64,000 bases of DNA from Streptomyces ambofaciens ATCC 23877 (GCF_001267885.1 NZ_CP012382.1:4389001-4453000), one strand, 5' to 3'; counted from the stretch's first letter, positions 36,988-46,623 are shown. Notes: generated from the sequence alone by a model not told the origin. Numbers and translations are program-made.

Positions 36988-38589
36988 TCAGGCCATCCAC
37001 CGGTCCGGCGGCGCGTCCCGCCGCCCGGTCCGGGAGCGTTCCGCCTGGGCCCGCAGCAGTTCCGCCGCCTCGTCCGCGTCACGCAGTCGCGCGGTCACGG
37101 TCTTGTTCGCTCCCGTGTCCACCCGTACGTCGGCCAGCCGCAGCGCCCGCTGCCAGGGCCCCTGGGTGCGGCGCACGCTCTGCACCTTGGCGTGCGGCAC
37201 CAGCGCCAGGGTGCGGCGCAGCAGCCCGTACCGGGCGGCGAAGACCGCGTCGGTGACGACGAGCCCGTAGCCGCGCCACCACCACGGCCGGCACCGTGCG
37301 GCGCGGCGCGGTGGCCGCGACAGCGCCGTGTCCGTCGGCACGGTCACCCCGGGCAGCACCCGCGCGACGACCGACTCCGCGATCTCCCGCGGGGCGACCG
37401 GCAGCAGCACGGAGTTCGACGACCCGGCCACGTCCAGCTCCACCCGCACCCAGCCCCGCCGCCGCCACAGCAGCGGCTCCACGATCCGTACGGTCTGCAC
37501 CCGGCCCGGCGGCACGGTCTCGTGCGTGCGGTCCAGCAGGCCGCGGTCGATGCGCAGACCGTCCGGGGACTCGGCCACCGTCCAGTCGTACTCCCCGACG
37601 AACCGGCCCGCGCTGCTCGCGCCCGCGGCGCCCAGCAGGGGCAGGGCGGTCGCCAGCACCGTCCACAGGTTGTGGGTGGCCAGCCACAGCAGCGTCGGTA
37701 CGAGGACGGCGGCGATCAGCGTGCCCCAGGTCGCGCCGGTCAGCAGCAGCGAGGCGGCGAGCACGCGCGGCGGCACCCGCAGCAACTGCCGGGAAGGGGC
37801 CTCGCCGACCTCGTGCGCGGTCTCGGGGGCGAGGCCGGCGGCGCGGGCGAGCAGCTCGGCCCGCAGCGCACCGGCCTCGTCGGCGCCCAGGAAGGCCAGC
37901 TCGTCCTTCTTGCCGGTGCCTATGACGTCGAGTTTCAGTTTCGCCACCCCGGCGACGCGGGCGAGCAGCGGCTGGGTGACGTCGATGGCCTGGACGCGTT
38001 CCAGGCGGATGTGGGCGGTGCGCCGGAACAGCAGACCGGTACGGATGCGCAGTTCCGTGTCGGTCACCGCGAAGTGGGTGAACCACCAGGTCAGGAAGCC
38101 GTACAGGGCGGCAGCCGGGATGAGTACGGCGAGGCCGATCAGCAGGTGGGTCGTCGTCAGCCGGGTGAGCTGGCGCTGCGCCTGGTCCGGATCGTGCACG
38201 GCCCACCCGACCAGCACGGCCACCGGCGCCCACGCCCGCCGCAACGGCGTGACGGGATGCAACCGCCGCTCGACGACACCCCCCGCGACCGGGGCCGTGC
38301 CGTCGAGCCCGGCCCCTGCCGGGTCGCCCTCGGCCGCGGTCGCACGGCTGCCGGCCTCGGCGCCGGTGGGGCCGTCTCCGGTCGCGGTCACACCGTGCCC
38401 GGGGCCGGTCCCGGTCGATCCGTCCGGGGTGCCGGTGTGGGGCGTGCCGGTGCCGGTGCGGGGCTTGGTCGTGCCGGTTCCGGTCGTCGTTCCGGCCCCG
38501 GTTCCGGTTCCGGTCGTCGTCCCGGTCTCGGTCCCGGTCGCGCCGTCTCCCGTTCCCGGTCGGCCGTTCTCCGCCCCGTGCGTGGTCAC
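36988..38589 (-). CDS. bacterial PH-domain (bPH2) membrane protein, large subunit
   Basis: 533 residues, YdbT-like. A 100-residue low-complexity N-terminus of Thr/Gly repeats (GTGTGAGTTTGTGT) precedes paired helices and three bPH2 domains (FAVTDTELRIRTGLLFRRTA HI; DGLRIDRGLLDRTHETVPPG; YGLVVTDAVFAARYGLLRRT). GTG 38589 overlaps the stop of the smaller bPH2 gene (GTGA). Such pairs occur widely in Gram-positive bacteria; B. subtilis YdbS/YdbT have been linked to resistance to cationic bacteriocins. Role here inferred from family. Confidence 0.87.
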   Translation of the reverse strand: MTTHGAENGRPGTGDGATGTETGTTTGTGTGAGTTTGTGTTKPRTGTGTPHTGTPDGSTGTGPGHGVTATGDGPTGAEAGSRATAAEGDPAGAGLDGTAPVAGGVVERRLHPVTPLRRAWAPVAVLVGWAVHDPDQAQRQLTRLTTTHLLIGLAVLIPAAALYGFLTWWFTHFAVTDTELRIRTGLLFRRTAHIRLERVQAIDVTQPLLARVAGVAKLKLDVIGTGKKDELAFLGADEAGALRAELLARAAGLAPETAHEVGEAPSRQLLRVPPRVLAASLLLTGATWGTLIAAVLVPTLLWLATHNLWTVLATALPLLGAAGASSAGRFVGEYDWTVAESPDGLRIDRGLLDRTHETVPPGRVQTVRIVEPLLWRRRGWVRVELDVAGSSNSVLLPVAPREIAESVVARVLPGVTVPTDTALSRPPRRAARCRPWWWRGYGLVVTDAVFAARYGLLRRTLALVPHAKVQSVRRTQGPWQRALRLADVRVDTGANKTVTARLRDADEAAELLRAQAERSRTGRRDAPPDRWMA

Positions 38590-39107
38590 AGCCCCGCCGA
38601 TCGGGCTTCGCCCAGCTCGGTGAGCCGGTCGCGCAGGCGTTCGGCCTCGGCCGGGTCGAGGCCGGGGATGGTCGCGTCGGTCGCGGCGGCCGCGGTGTGC
38701 AGTTGCACGCTGGCCAGGCCGAAGTACCGTTCCACCGGCCCGGACGTGACCTCGACCAGTTGCATTCGCCCGTACGGGACGACGGTCTCCTCCCGCCACA
38801 GCACGCCCCGGCTGATCAGCAGGTCGTCGGCTCGCTCGGCGTAGCGCCAGGAACGCCAGTTGCGCTCCAGCATCGCCCAGCCCCAGGCCGCCCCGGCCAG
38901 GGGGAGTACGGCCGACGTCGCCCAGAAGGGGCCCAGGAACAGCCCGAGCAGCACGCCCGCGGCGAGCGCGAGCAACCCCAGCCACACCACCAGCAACAGC
39001 CGCCGCATGCGCAGCAGTCCCGGTGGCAGGCCGGTCCACACCGGCTCGTCCGGCGCCGCCCGCGTCCCTCTCGCCGTACCCGTGTCGTCAGGGCTCCCCG
39101 TCTCCAT
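38586..39107 (-). CDS. bacterial PH-domain (bPH2) membrane protein, small subunit (YdbS-like)
   Basis: 173 residues. Two membrane helices ([39 protein letters not shown]) and one bPH2 domain ([55 protein letters not shown]). Overlaps the larger partner by GTGA, so both are made together. ATG 39107 lies only 31 bp from the divergent nuoD2 start, so the promoters of the two units must overlap. Confidence 0.88.
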   Translation of the reverse strand: METGSPDDTGTARGTRAAPDEPVWTGLPPGLLRMRRLLLVVWLGLLALAAGVLLGLFLGPFWATSAVLPLAGAAWGWAMLERNWRSWRYAERADDLLISRGVLWREETVVPYGRMQLVEVTSGPVERYFGLASVQLHTAAAATDATIPGLDPAEAERLRDRLTELGEARSAGL

Positions 39108-39138
39108 GGGGCCAGCGTACGTAGGGGAGACTGTGGGC

Positions 39139-40290
39139 ATGACTCCCAAGACGGAGACCATGGTCGGTATCGGCGGCGCCGCGGAGAGCACCGACATGGT
39201 GCTCAACATCGGGCCCCAGCACCCGAGCACGCACGGCGTGCTGCGGCTCAGGCTGGTGCTGGACGGCGAGCGCATCACGAGTGCCGAGCCCGTGATCGGC
39301 TACATGCACCGCGGCGCGGAGAAGCTGTTCGAGGCCCGGGACTACCGTCAGATCATCGTGCTCGCCAACCGCCACGACTGGCTGTCGGCGTTCTCCAACG
39401 AGCTGGGCGTGGTCCTCGCCGTGGAGCGGATGCTCGGCATGGAGGTCCCCCCGCGCGCGGTGTGGCTGCGGACGCTGCTCGCGGAGCTCAACCGGGTGCT
39501 CAACCATCTGATGTTCCTCGGGTCGTACCCGCTGGAGCTGGGCGGTATCACCCCGGTCTTCTACGCCTTCCGGGAGCGCGAGGTCCTCCAGAACGTGATG
39601 GAGGAGGTCTCCGGCGGGCGCATGCACTACATGTTCAACCGTGTCGGCGGCCTCAAGGAAGACCTGCCGGCCGGCTGGGCCACCCGCGCGCGCGGCGCCG
39701 TCGCCGCGGTGCGCTCGCGCATGGACGTCTTCGACGACCTGGTGCTCGGCAACGAGATCTTCCGGGGCCGTACCCGCGGGGTCGGCACCCTCGCCCCCGA
39801 GGCCGTGCACGCCTACGGCGTCAGCGGGCCGATCGCGCGCGCCTCGGGCGTCGACTTCGACCTGCGCCGCGACGAGCCGTACCTCGCCTACGGAGAACTC
39901 CAGGACACCCTGAAGGTCGTCACCCGGACCGAGGGCGACTGCCTCGCCCGCTTCGAGTGCCTCCTGGAGCAGACGCACAACGCCCTCGACCTCGCCGACG
40001 CCTGCCTGGACCGCCTGGCCGGACTGCCGCCCGGGCCGGTCAACCAGCGGCTCCCCAAGGTACTGAAGGCGCCCGAGGGCCACACGTACGCCTGGACCGA
40101 GAACCCGCTCGGCATCAACGGCTACTACCTGGTCAGCAAGGGCGAGAAGACGCCGTACCGGCTGAAGCTGCGCTCGGCCTCGTACAACAACATCCAGGCG
40201 CTCGCGGAACTGCTGCCCGGGACGCTGGTCGCGGACATGGTGGCGATCCTGGGGTCACTTTTCTTCGTGGTCGGGGACATCGACAAGTAG
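39139..40290 (+). CDS. nuoD2: orphan NADH dehydrogenase subunit D paralogue (NuoD2)
   Basis: 383 residues, somewhat shorter than canonical NuoD (about 400-440). Complex I 49-kDa subunit motifs: [15 protein letters not shown] (quinone-site His), [16 protein letters not shown] (R58 in HRGAEKL), [25 protein letters not shown] and [27 protein letters not shown]-terminus ends [17 protein letters not shown]...VVGDIDK as in full enzymes. No other nuo gene is adjacent, so it may replace NuoD in a variant complex or have another role. ATG 39139 has GGGGAG upstream. Its last 36 bp overlap, in antisense, a MidA-like methyltransferase gene. Confidence 0.92.
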   Translation: MTPKTETMVGIGGAAESTDMVLNIGPQHPSTHGVLRLRLVLDGERITSAEPVIGYMHRGAEKLFEARDYRQIIVLANRHDWLSAFSNELGVVLAVERMLGMEVPPRAVWLRTLLAELNRVLNHLMFLGSYPLELGGITPVFYAFREREVLQNVMEEVSGGRMHYMFNRVGGLKEDLPAGWATRARGAVAAVRSRMDVFDDLVLGNEIFRGRTRGVGTLAPEAVHAYGVSGPIARASGVDFDLRRDEPYLAYGELQDTLKVVTRTEGDCLARFECLLEQTHNALDLADACLDRLAGLPPGPVNQRLPKVLKAPEGHTYAWTENPLGINGYYLVSKGEKTPYRLKLRSASYNNIQALAELLPGTLVADMVAILGSLFFVVGDIDK

Positions 40291-41439
40291 CGCGGACGCG
40301 TCGACGGCCCCCACCGGCTGGAGCAGCCACACGAAGTCGCCCAGCCCGCCCGGCGCGATCAGCTCGGCGGCCTCCGAGGCGCGCGTGAGGGCGCGTACGT
40401 ACGCCGCCGGGTCGGTGGAGGCCAGTGTGAGCGGAGGGCGTGCGCCTGTGACACCGAGGGCGCGCAGGGCCTCGCGCTGGGGGCGCAGAAGCGCACCGGA
40501 GGGCGCGCACTCCGGAACGCACTTCTCGGCGTGACGCGCCGCGTCGCCTTCGGCGTGACGGGCCGCGCCACCGTCGGAGCGACGCGTCGCGTCGTCAGCG
40601 GCCTGACGCGCCGAGGAGCCTGCCGCCGCGCACGCGTCCAGGGCGACGTGCGAGGTGATGTCGCACGTCCCGTCGGGCACCGGCGCCGTCTCCCGCCCCT
40701 CCCGGAAACCGGTGAGCGACCCGTAGGGCGGGCGGGTGGCCGCGGTGTGGGCGTAGTCGGCGGCCACCGCGAGCCCGCCGTCCAGCGCCGCCACCGCGGA
40801 CGCCCAGGCGGAGTCCCGGGGGAGGCCGATCTCGGCCCGCAGCCCCTCCTCGCCGGGCAGCGGCCACCAGCGCGCCAGCCACCGCGCCTCCGCCCCGCCC
40901 ACCGGCTCCCCGAGCCGTTCGGTGCCGTCGTCGCGGACGAGCACCCGCCGTGCCACGCCGGCGGAGTCCACCTCGGCCACGTCCACGGGCACGTTGTCCA
41001 GCCACTCGTTGGCGAACAGCAGCCCCGTCACCCCGCCCGGCGGCTCGGGGAGCCACTCGATCCGGTGGTCCAGCCCCCGCGGGCGTCCGGCGACCTCGAC
41101 GGCGTACGCGCGCGTGCGAGCGGCCACGTCGGCGGGCAGCGCGGCCAGTACCCCGGTGACCAGCTCGCCCCGCCCGGCCGCCATGTCCACGAAGCCCAGC
41201 GACGCGGGCCGCCCGAGCGCTTCGTCGACCCGGCACAGCAGCCGCGCCACGGCCCCGGCGAACAGCGGCGATGCGTGCACGGACGTGCGGAAGTGCCCGG
41301 CCGGACCCTCGGGCCGGACTCGGTAGAAGCCGGCCGGACCGTAGAGGGCGTCCTGCGTCGCTTCCCGCCAGCCCCGCCAGCCCCGCCAGAGGTCCCGCGT
41401 CCCAGAGGCCGCTCTGTTCCCTGTCGTCCCTCGCGTCAC
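40255..41439 (-). CDS. MidA/NDUFAF7-like SAM-dependent methyltransferase
   Basis: 394 residues. The Methyltransf_28 (MidA) pattern is visible: [33 protein letters not shown], the SAM loop [21 protein letters not shown] and the family motif [13 protein letters not shown] (NEFFDALPV in MidA). A repetitive insert (about residues 283-318, with [13 protein letters not shown]) interrupts the C-terminal half. NDUFAF7, the human member, dimethylates an arginine of the NuoD homologue NDUFS2. Here the gene converges on nuoD2 and overlaps its 3' end by 36 bp, so a matching enzyme-substrate pair is plausible. Start codon ATG 41439 chosen as the longest well-supported. Confidence 0.85.
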   Translation of the reverse strand: MTRGTTGNRAASGTRDLWRGWRGWREATQDALYGPAGFYRVRPEGPAGHFRTSVHASPLFAGAVARLLCRVDEALGRPASLGFVDMAAGRGELVTGVLAALPADVAARTRAYAVEVAGRPRGLDHRIEWLPEPPGGVTGLLFANEWLDNVPVDVAEVDSAGVARRVLVRDDGTERLGEPVGGAEARWLARWWPLPGEEGLRAEIGLPRDSAWASAVAALDGGLAVAADYAHTAATRPPYGSLTGFREGRETAPVPDGTCDITSHVALDACAAAGSSARQAADDATRRSDGGAARHAEGDAARHAEKCVPECAPSGALLRPQREALRALGVTGARPPLTLASTDPAAYVRALTRASEAAELIAPGGLGDFVWLLQPVGAVDASALLVDVPDHEEK

Positions 41440-41557
41440 AGACCCAGGCTAGGCGGACAGGAGAGCGGAGCCTCCACCTTGCGGAGTACGCGCGCGGGAC
41501 GCGGATCGGTCCTCCGGTTGACCCTTGCACCTATCGCGCTTCCCTACGCTGGTTTAC

Positions 41558-42760
41558 GTGCAGCGCCTCTACGCTTTCCTCCGCAGACACCCGACCGGGG
41601 TCGACTGTTTCTGGGCTCTGGTCCTGTTCGGAGTCTCCGTCATGTCCGTGGTCCCCCAGCGGGAGGCCAGAGGGACGGACGCCACGGCGCTGATCATCCC
41701 CTGTGTCCTGCTGCTGTGCGTCGTGATAGCGCTGCGCCGGGTGGTGCCGGAGAAGATGCTGCTGCTGGCCGCCGCGGTGGGCCTCGGGCAGGTGGCGCTG
41801 GACGTGGCGACGATGGCGGCCGACTTCGCCCTCCTGGTGATCGTCTACACGGTGGCCGTGTCCGGCGCCCGCTGGGCCTCCAGAGCCGCCCTGACCATGG
41901 GGCTGTGCGCGGCGCCCGTCGCGCAGCTGCGCTGGCCCATGGAAGACGTGAGCATAGGCAACAACGTCGCGATAACGGTCTTCCAGACGGTGCCCTTCGC
42001 TCTGGCCTGGGTGCTCGGGGACTCCATCCGCACCCGCCGCGCCTACTTCGCGCAGCTGGAGGAGCGGGCCGCCCGGCTGGAGAAGGAGCGCGAGGCGCAG
42101 TCCAAGGTCGCGGTGGCCGCCGAGCGCGCCCGGATCGCGCGCGAGCTGCACGACGTCGTCGCGCACAACGTCTCCGTGATGGTGGTGCAGGCGGACGGCG
42201 CCGCCTACGTCCTGGACGCCGCCCCCGACCAGGCGAGGAAGGCCCTGGAGACCATCTCCTCCACCGGCCGCCAGGCCCTCGCCGAGATGCGCCGCCTGCT
42301 CGGCGTGCTGCGCACCGGCGAGCACCATGAGGCCGGTGAGTACGTACCGCAGCCGGACGTCCAGCAGATCGAGGACCTCGTCGAGCAGTGCCGCAGCTCG
42401 GGGCTGCCCGTGGACTTCAAGGTCGAGGGCAGCCCGCGCACGCTGCCCAGCGGCGTCGAGCTCACCGCGTACCGCATCGTGCAGGAGGCGCTGACCAACA
42501 CGCGCAAGCACGGCGGCCCCAACGCGGGCGCCAGCGTGCGGCTGGTCTACTTCGACGACGGTCTCGGCCTGCTCATCGAGGACGACGGCAAGGGCGCCCC
42601 CCACGAGCTGTACGAGGAGGGTGGCTTCGACGGCCAGGGCCACGGCCTGATCGGCATGCGGGAACGCGTCGGCATGGTCGGCGGCACCCTGGACGCGGGC
42701 CCGCGGCAGGGCGGAGGATTCCGCATCAGTGCGTTGCTGCCGCTGAAACCCGCACACTGA
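41558..42760 (+). CDS. two-component sensor histidine kinase (HisKA_3, NarL-type partner)
   Basis: 400 residues. Five or six N-terminal membrane helices (FWALVLFGVSVMSVV; ALIIPCVLLLCVVIAL; FALLVIVYTVAVSGAR; VFQTVPFALAWVLG) without an extracellular sensor domain, a coiled coil, then HisKA_3 with phospho-acceptor H198 in RELHDVVAHNVSVMVVQA and an HATPase domain (TAYRIVQEALTNTRKHGG; GQGHGLIGMRERVGMVGG). DesK-like layout. GTG 41558 has no Shine-Dalgarno and may be leaderless. Paired with the response regulator 114 bp downstream; signal unknown. Confidence 0.93.
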   Translation: MQRLYAFLRRHPTGVDCFWALVLFGVSVMSVVPQREARGTDATALIIPCVLLLCVVIALRRVVPEKMLLLAAAVGLGQVALDVATMAADFALLVIVYTVAVSGARWASRAALTMGLCAAPVAQLRWPMEDVSIGNNVAITVFQTVPFALAWVLGDSIRTRRAYFAQLEERAARLEKEREAQSKVAVAAERARIARELHDVVAHNVSVMVVQADGAAYVLDAAPDQARKALETISSTGRQALAEMRRLLGVLRTGEHHEAGEYVPQPDVQQIEDLVEQCRSSGLPVDFKVEGSPRTLPSGVELTAYRIVQEALTNTRKHGGPNAGASVRLVYFDDGLGLLIEDDGKGAPHELYEEGGFDGQGHGLIGMRERVGMVGGTLDAGPRQGGGFRISALLPLKPAH

Positions 42761-42874
42761 CACCCGTGCTCGTACGCATGTACGGCGTTGACACCTGTCA
42801 CAACCGGCCGGCGATCCGGCGGAGAACCGGCGCAACCGGCACAACCGGACGGCCGGAGAACGGAAGAGGCCCCG

Positions 42875-43549
42875 ATGGCGATCCGCGTAATGCTCGTCGA
42901 CGACCAGGTGCTGCTGCGCACCGGTTTCCGGATGGTGCTGGCGGCCCAGCCGGACATGGAGGTCGTCGCCGAGGCCGGGGACGGCGTGGAGGCGCTCCAG
43001 GTGCTGCGTTCGACGGCCGTGGACGTCGTGCTGATGGACGTCCGCATGCCCAAGCTCGACGGCGTCGAGACCACCAACCGGATCTGCGTGGACCCGGACG
43101 CGCCGAAGGTGCTGATCCTGACCACCTTCGACCTCGACGAGTACGCCTTCTCGGCGCTGAAGGCGGGCGCCTCGGGCTTCATGCTGAAGGACGTGCCGCC
43201 CGGCGAACTCCTCGCGGCGATCCGTTCCGTGCACAGCGGTGACGCGGTGGTCGCCCCCTCGACCACCCGGCGGCTCCTGGACCGGTTCGCCCCGATGCTG
43301 CCGACCACCGGGCAGGAGCCCCGGCACAAGGAACTGCAGCGGCTCACCGGGCGCGAGCGGGAGGTCATGGTGCTGGTGGCCCAGGGCCTGTCCAACGGCG
43401 AGATCGCGGCCCGCCTCGTGCTGTCCGAGGCGACCGTGAAGACGCACGTGGGCCGCATCCTGACCAAGCTCGGCCTGCGCGACCGGGTGCAGGTCGTGGT
43501 CCTCGCCTACGAGACCGGGCTGGTGCGGGCCGGCGGCGGGCAGGGCTGA
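42875..43549 (+). CDS. two-component response regulator (NarL/FixJ, LuxR type)
   Basis: 224 residues. Receiver with acidic pair D10/D11, phospho-acceptor D55 in VVLMDVRMPKLDG and the conserved Lys in GFMLKDVPPGEL; LuxR HTH at about 155-215 (LTGREREVMVLVAQGLSNGE, SEATVKTHVGRILTKL). ATG 42875 follows GAAGAGG. Partner of the kinase just upstream. No operator could be proposed. Confidence 0.95.
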   Translation: MAIRVMLVDDQVLLRTGFRMVLAAQPDMEVVAEAGDGVEALQVLRSTAVDVVLMDVRMPKLDGVETTNRICVDPDAPKVLILTTFDLDEYAFSALKAGASGFMLKDVPPGELLAAIRSVHSGDAVVAPSTTRRLLDRFAPMLPTTGQEPRHKELQRLTGREREVMVLVAQGLSNGEIAARLVLSEATVKTHVGRILTKLGLRDRVQVVVLAYETGLVRAGGGQG

Positions 43550-43640
43550 ACGGCGGGCCGGGACCGGTGGCGGGGAGGGCCGGCTGAGGGCAGAGGCCGG
43601 GGGCGGAGAGGGCTGAACGGCGGGCCGGGGTCGACCGACC
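43543..43640. repeat. short direct repeat around the response regulator stop
   Basis: The segment GGGCTGAACGGCGGGCCGGG, which includes the stop codon, is repeated about 67 bp downstream near 43610, in otherwise non-coding G-rich DNA between convergent genes. Confidence 0.55.
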
Positions 43641-43653
43641 GCGGTCCGGCGGG

Positions 43654-44760
43654 TCAGCGGAGTATGCCCTCCAGGAAGTCGCTGCCCAGCCGGGCCACCA
43701 CCGTCACGTCCAGCTGGTGCAGGACGTACCGTCCGCGCCGGCGCGTGGTGATCAGGCCCGCCTTCTTCAGCACGGCCAGGTGCCGGGATATCTCCGGGGC
43801 CGTCATGCCGTGCACCTGCGCCAGCTCGCTCGTGGTGTACGAACTGCGCGCCAGGTAGCGGCAGATCCGCATCCGGACCGGGTGCGACAGCGCGGACATC
43901 CGCAGGGTGAGCTGCTCGACCGACGGAGGCGAGGCCAGTTCCGGGGAGTTGACGGGATAGTGCAGCACCGGCTGCCAGTCGTAGCGGTGCAGGACGGACA
44001 GGTGGGGCCAGCCGAGGCTGGTGGGTATCAGCAGCAGGCCGCCGTCCCCGGTGGCCGTCCGGCCGTCCCCCAGCTTGTCGACCGTGATCCGCCCGGCGGG
44101 CTCGTCCAGCTCCACCGCCGGGGACACCGCCGCCAGCGCCTCGGCCAGGCCCCTGCGCCGCAGGATCTCCGTCTTGTGCCGGGCGTCGGCCGCGAGCTGA
44201 TGGCACAGCCGGGACCAGGCCGCCGCGAAGAACGCCTCGTCGCAGTCCTGCGCGAACTGCCGCAGCCAGCTCCGGATGCGGGGCGGGTCGGCCAGCAGCC
44301 GCTCGCTGAAGCGCAGCTGCTGCGGCCCCCGCGCGGCGGCCAGGTCCAGCGCCCGCCGGCGCACCCCGGCGTCCGTGAGCGCGGAGACCCCACGGGTGCT
44401 GTACGGCAGGGCACAGGTGAACTCCAGCGCCGCGTCCACGAACTGCTCGTCGGTCAGCTTGTCGAGCAGGTCCAGGTCGTCGGCGAGGGTGGCGCCGGGC
44501 AGGGTGCTGCGGCCCGGCACGCCCGCGAACGGCATGAAGAGGTCCGAGAACGTCGTACGCCACAGGAAGTCGGCCTCGCACATCCGGTCGGCCAGATGCG
44601 AGTCGAGCCCGGCGGTCACGCCCGTGGCCCAGCCCTGGAGGCCCGGGTGGTGCCCCGGCTCGGACAGCGCGTGCAGCGCCATGCCCAGCTCGGCCAGGGG
44701 CGAGGGCACGACGGCGACCCTCTCCGGCCGCAGCCCCGCGATGTCGATGTGCACGCTCAT
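43654..44760 (-). CDS. ArsR-like winged-helix regulator with DUF5937-type N-terminal domain
   Basis: 368 residues. The large N-terminal region (about 1-260, FSDLFMPFAGVPGRSTLPGA; LLADPPRIRSWLRQFAQDCD) is the Streptomyces DUF5937-type domain, function unknown; the C-terminal part is an ArsR winged helix (LSHPVRMRICRYLARSSYTT, AEISRHLAVLKKAGL-like MTAPEISRHLAVLKKAGLIT, RRGRYVLHQLD). ATG 44760 is preferred; GTG 44775 is possible. No metal-binding cysteine pair is seen. Divergent from the small gene at 44920, which it may regulate. Confidence 0.87.
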   Translation of the reverse strand: MSVHIDIAGLRPERVAVVPSPLAELGMALHALSEPGHHPGLQGWATGVTAGLDSHLADRMCEADFLWRTTFSDLFMPFAGVPGRSTLPGATLADDLDLLDKLTDEQFVDAALEFTCALPYSTRGVSALTDAGVRRRALDLAAARGPQQLRFSERLLADPPRIRSWLRQFAQDCDEAFFAAAWSRLCHQLAADARHKTEILRRRGLAEALAAVSPAVELDEPAGRITVDKLGDGRTATGDGGLLLIPTSLGWPHLSVLHRYDWQPVLHYPVNSPELASPPSVEQLTLRMSALSHPVRMRICRYLARSSYTTSELAQVHGMTAPEISRHLAVLKKAGLITTRRRGRYVLHQLDVTVVARLGSDFLEGILR

Positions 44761-44919
44761 GTCCTCATGGTGCACCCGGCCACCGACAACGCCGCCGTCG
44801 ATTGACCGTCGCGGTCAATCGACGCGACCGCCGCGCCGCACCGGCGCAGGCTGGACCCACCGGGGCAGCCGCGGAGCCCGCCCTCCCCGCCAGACGTCCC
44901 TCCGAGAAGGCGATCCGCC

Positions 44920-45129
44920 ATGAGCGTCACGCAGCAGTACCTCCTCGACATCCACCGCGCCCGGCAGCTGGGTGAGCCCGCGCCGCCGGCGCCCGGCACC
45001 CACGACCGGCAGGTCGTGCGCGCCTGGCGCGACCGCCGCCGGTTCCACGCGGTCCTCGCCGGCCGCCCGGTGCGCGGGCGCGTACGGCGCGCCCTGCGCC
45101 GGCGGTGGCCGCTCCCGCCACGGGCCTGA
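44920..45129 (+). CDS. small conserved basic protein
   Basis: 69 residues beginning MSVTQQYLLDIHRARQLGEP, then an Arg-rich C-terminus (RGRVRRALRRRWPLPPRA). GAAGGCG precedes ATG 44920. I recall similar short proteins in other Streptomyces next to regulators of this type; function unknown. No membrane segment. Divergent from the ArsR-like gene, 159 bp apart. Confidence 0.6.
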   Translation: MSVTQQYLLDIHRARQLGEPAPPAPGTHDRQVVRAWRDRRRFHAVLAGRPVRGRVRRALRRRWPLPPRA

Positions 45130-45149
45130 CCCGCGAGGCCGACCGCGGC

Positions 45150-45357
45150 CGTCGATGCGGTCGGCACCCGGCACCCGGCACCCGGCGACCGGCGACCGGC
45201 ACCGGCACCGGCACGCGGCGACCGGCGATCGGCACGCGGCGATCGGCGATCGGTGCGGTCAGCCCTCCGGCGGTCGGTCGGTCGCTCGCTCGGCGCGGTC
45301 AGCCGGTCAGCCGGTCATCGTCAGCCGGCCGCCAGAGCCGGTGCACCGCTCCGTCGG
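45150..45357. repeat. low-complexity heptamer-like repeats
   Basis: CGGCACC, CGGCGAC, CGGCGATCGG and CGGTCAGC units are iterated (for example three successive CGGCACC copies near 45166-45187 and several CGGTCAGC copies from 45297 to 45370). No gene found in this 227-bp spacer; it would separate convergent transcripts. Confidence 0.65.
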
Positions 45358-46623
45358 TCAGCCGGTCAGCCGGGCCGCGAAGTCGGCCACCGCGGCCCTC
45401 ACGTCGTCGGCCGTCCACCGCAGGCCCGCCGCCTCCACCCCGACCTCGGTGACGGCGAGCCCCGGACCGGGGGTCTGCCAGCCCCGGGAGAAGAGCAGCG
45501 TGCCGGTCTCCTCACCCTGCCGGACCGCGGCCTCACCGACGACCTCGGCCTCGTACGGCAACCAGACCTGGAACTCGTGGGTGTGCGGTACCTCGGGGTG
45601 CACCCGCGCCCACGGCAGCCCGGCCGCCGCGAAGCCCTCCCGCAGCGCGGCGGCCACCACGCGCGCGTGGGCCACGTACTCCGGCAGCCGGGGCAGCTCG
45701 CGCTCCAGGCCGGCCAGCGCCGACAGCACCGTGGGGAACTGCTGGAAGACCTCGCCGCCGTACCGGTGCCGCCAGGCCCTGGCCTCCTCGATCAGGGTCC
45801 GGGGGCCGGCGAGAGCGGCGCCGCCGTAGCCCTTGAGGGACTTGTAGAACGAGACGTACACGCTGTCCGCGAGACCCGCGATCTCGGCCGCGGACCGGCC
45901 GAAGTGGACGGTGGACTCCCACAGACGGGCACCGTCGAAGTGGACCACCGCGTCGCGCTCCCGCGCGGCGTCGACGACCTCGGTGAGCTCCTCCCAGGTG
46001 GGCAGCACGAAGCCGGCCTCCCTGAGCGGCAGCTCCAGCATCAGGGCCCCGAAGGGTTCCTCGAAACCGCGTACCTCCTCGGCCGTCGGTATCCGCGGCT
46101 CACTGGTCAGCCGTACCGGGCGCAAGCCGCTGACCAGGCTGAAGGCGTTGCGTTCGTGCAGCTCGGGGTGGCTGAGACCGTGCAGGGCGACCGCCGGGTC
46201 GCCGGTACGCCCCGCCCAGCAGCGCAGCGCCACCTGCTGGGCCATGGTGCCGGTCGGGAAGAACGCGGCGGCCTCGGTGCCGAGCAGGGCGGCGGTCTTC
46301 TCCTCCAGGGCCTCCACGATGCCGTTGCCGTACATGTCGGAGGCCTCGTCGAGGTCGTACAGCTCAGCGGCCCCGTCCAGCAGGGCGAGCCGCTCGCGCA
46401 GGGTCGTACCGAAACCCGGTGCGGCGAGCACGCGCCGGGCACCGCGGTGGGCGGCCACGCGCCGCTCCCGGAGTCCGCGGCCGGGCACCTCCGCCGCCTC
46501 CGTTCCGGCCGGTCCCGGCGCCCCGGCCCTCCGCTCGCGCCGCACCGCGTCCTCGCCCCCTCCCGCCTCCGCGCCCCGCGCCCCGCGCTCGTCGTGTTCC
46601 GTCCGCTCCGCCGCATCGCTCAT
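45358..46623 (-). CDS. threonine aldolase-like PLP enzyme (beta-eliminating lyase family)
   Basis: 421 residues. The fold type I PLP enzyme has the substrate-binding YGNGIVEALEEKTAALLGTE region, VVHFDGARLWES and the PLP lysine in VSFYKSLKGYGGA. The closest match is low-specificity L-threonine aldolase (glycine plus acetaldehyde), but some family members have other substrates. A disordered basic 70-residue N-terminus follows ATG 46623, which has no clear ribosome binding site; a later start near the RLALLDGAAELYDLDEAS region cannot be excluded. Confidence 0.85.
   Translation of the reverse strand: MSDAAERTEHDERGARGAEAGGGEDAVRRERRAGAPGPAGTEAAEVPGRGLRERRVAAHRGARRVLAAPGFGTTLRERLALLDGAAELYDLDEASDMYGNGIVEALEEKTAALLGTEAAAFFPTGTMAQQVALRCWAGRTGDPAVALHGLSHPELHERNAFSLVSGLRPVRLTSEPRIPTAEEVRGFEEPFGALMLELPLREAGFVLPTWEELTEVVDAARERDAVVHFDGARLWESTVHFGRSAAEIAGLADSVYVSFYKSLKGYGGAALAGPRTLIEEARAWRHRYGGEVFQQFPTVLSALAGLERELPRLPEYVAHARVVAAALREGFAAAGLPWARVHPEVPHTHEFQVWLPYEAEVVGEAAVRQGEETGTLLFSRGWQTPGPGLAVTEVGVEAAGLRWTADDVRAAVADFAARLTG

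Noticed and set aside
41531..44581. 1016-codon minus-strand frame
   Set aside because: Antisense to the two-component genes and in a wrong frame over the ArsR-like gene; low-complexity product.
45130..45357. Continuation of the small 44920 protein or an additional gene
   Set aside because: The small gene ends with TGA at 45127-45129 and the following DNA is short tandem repeats in all frames.
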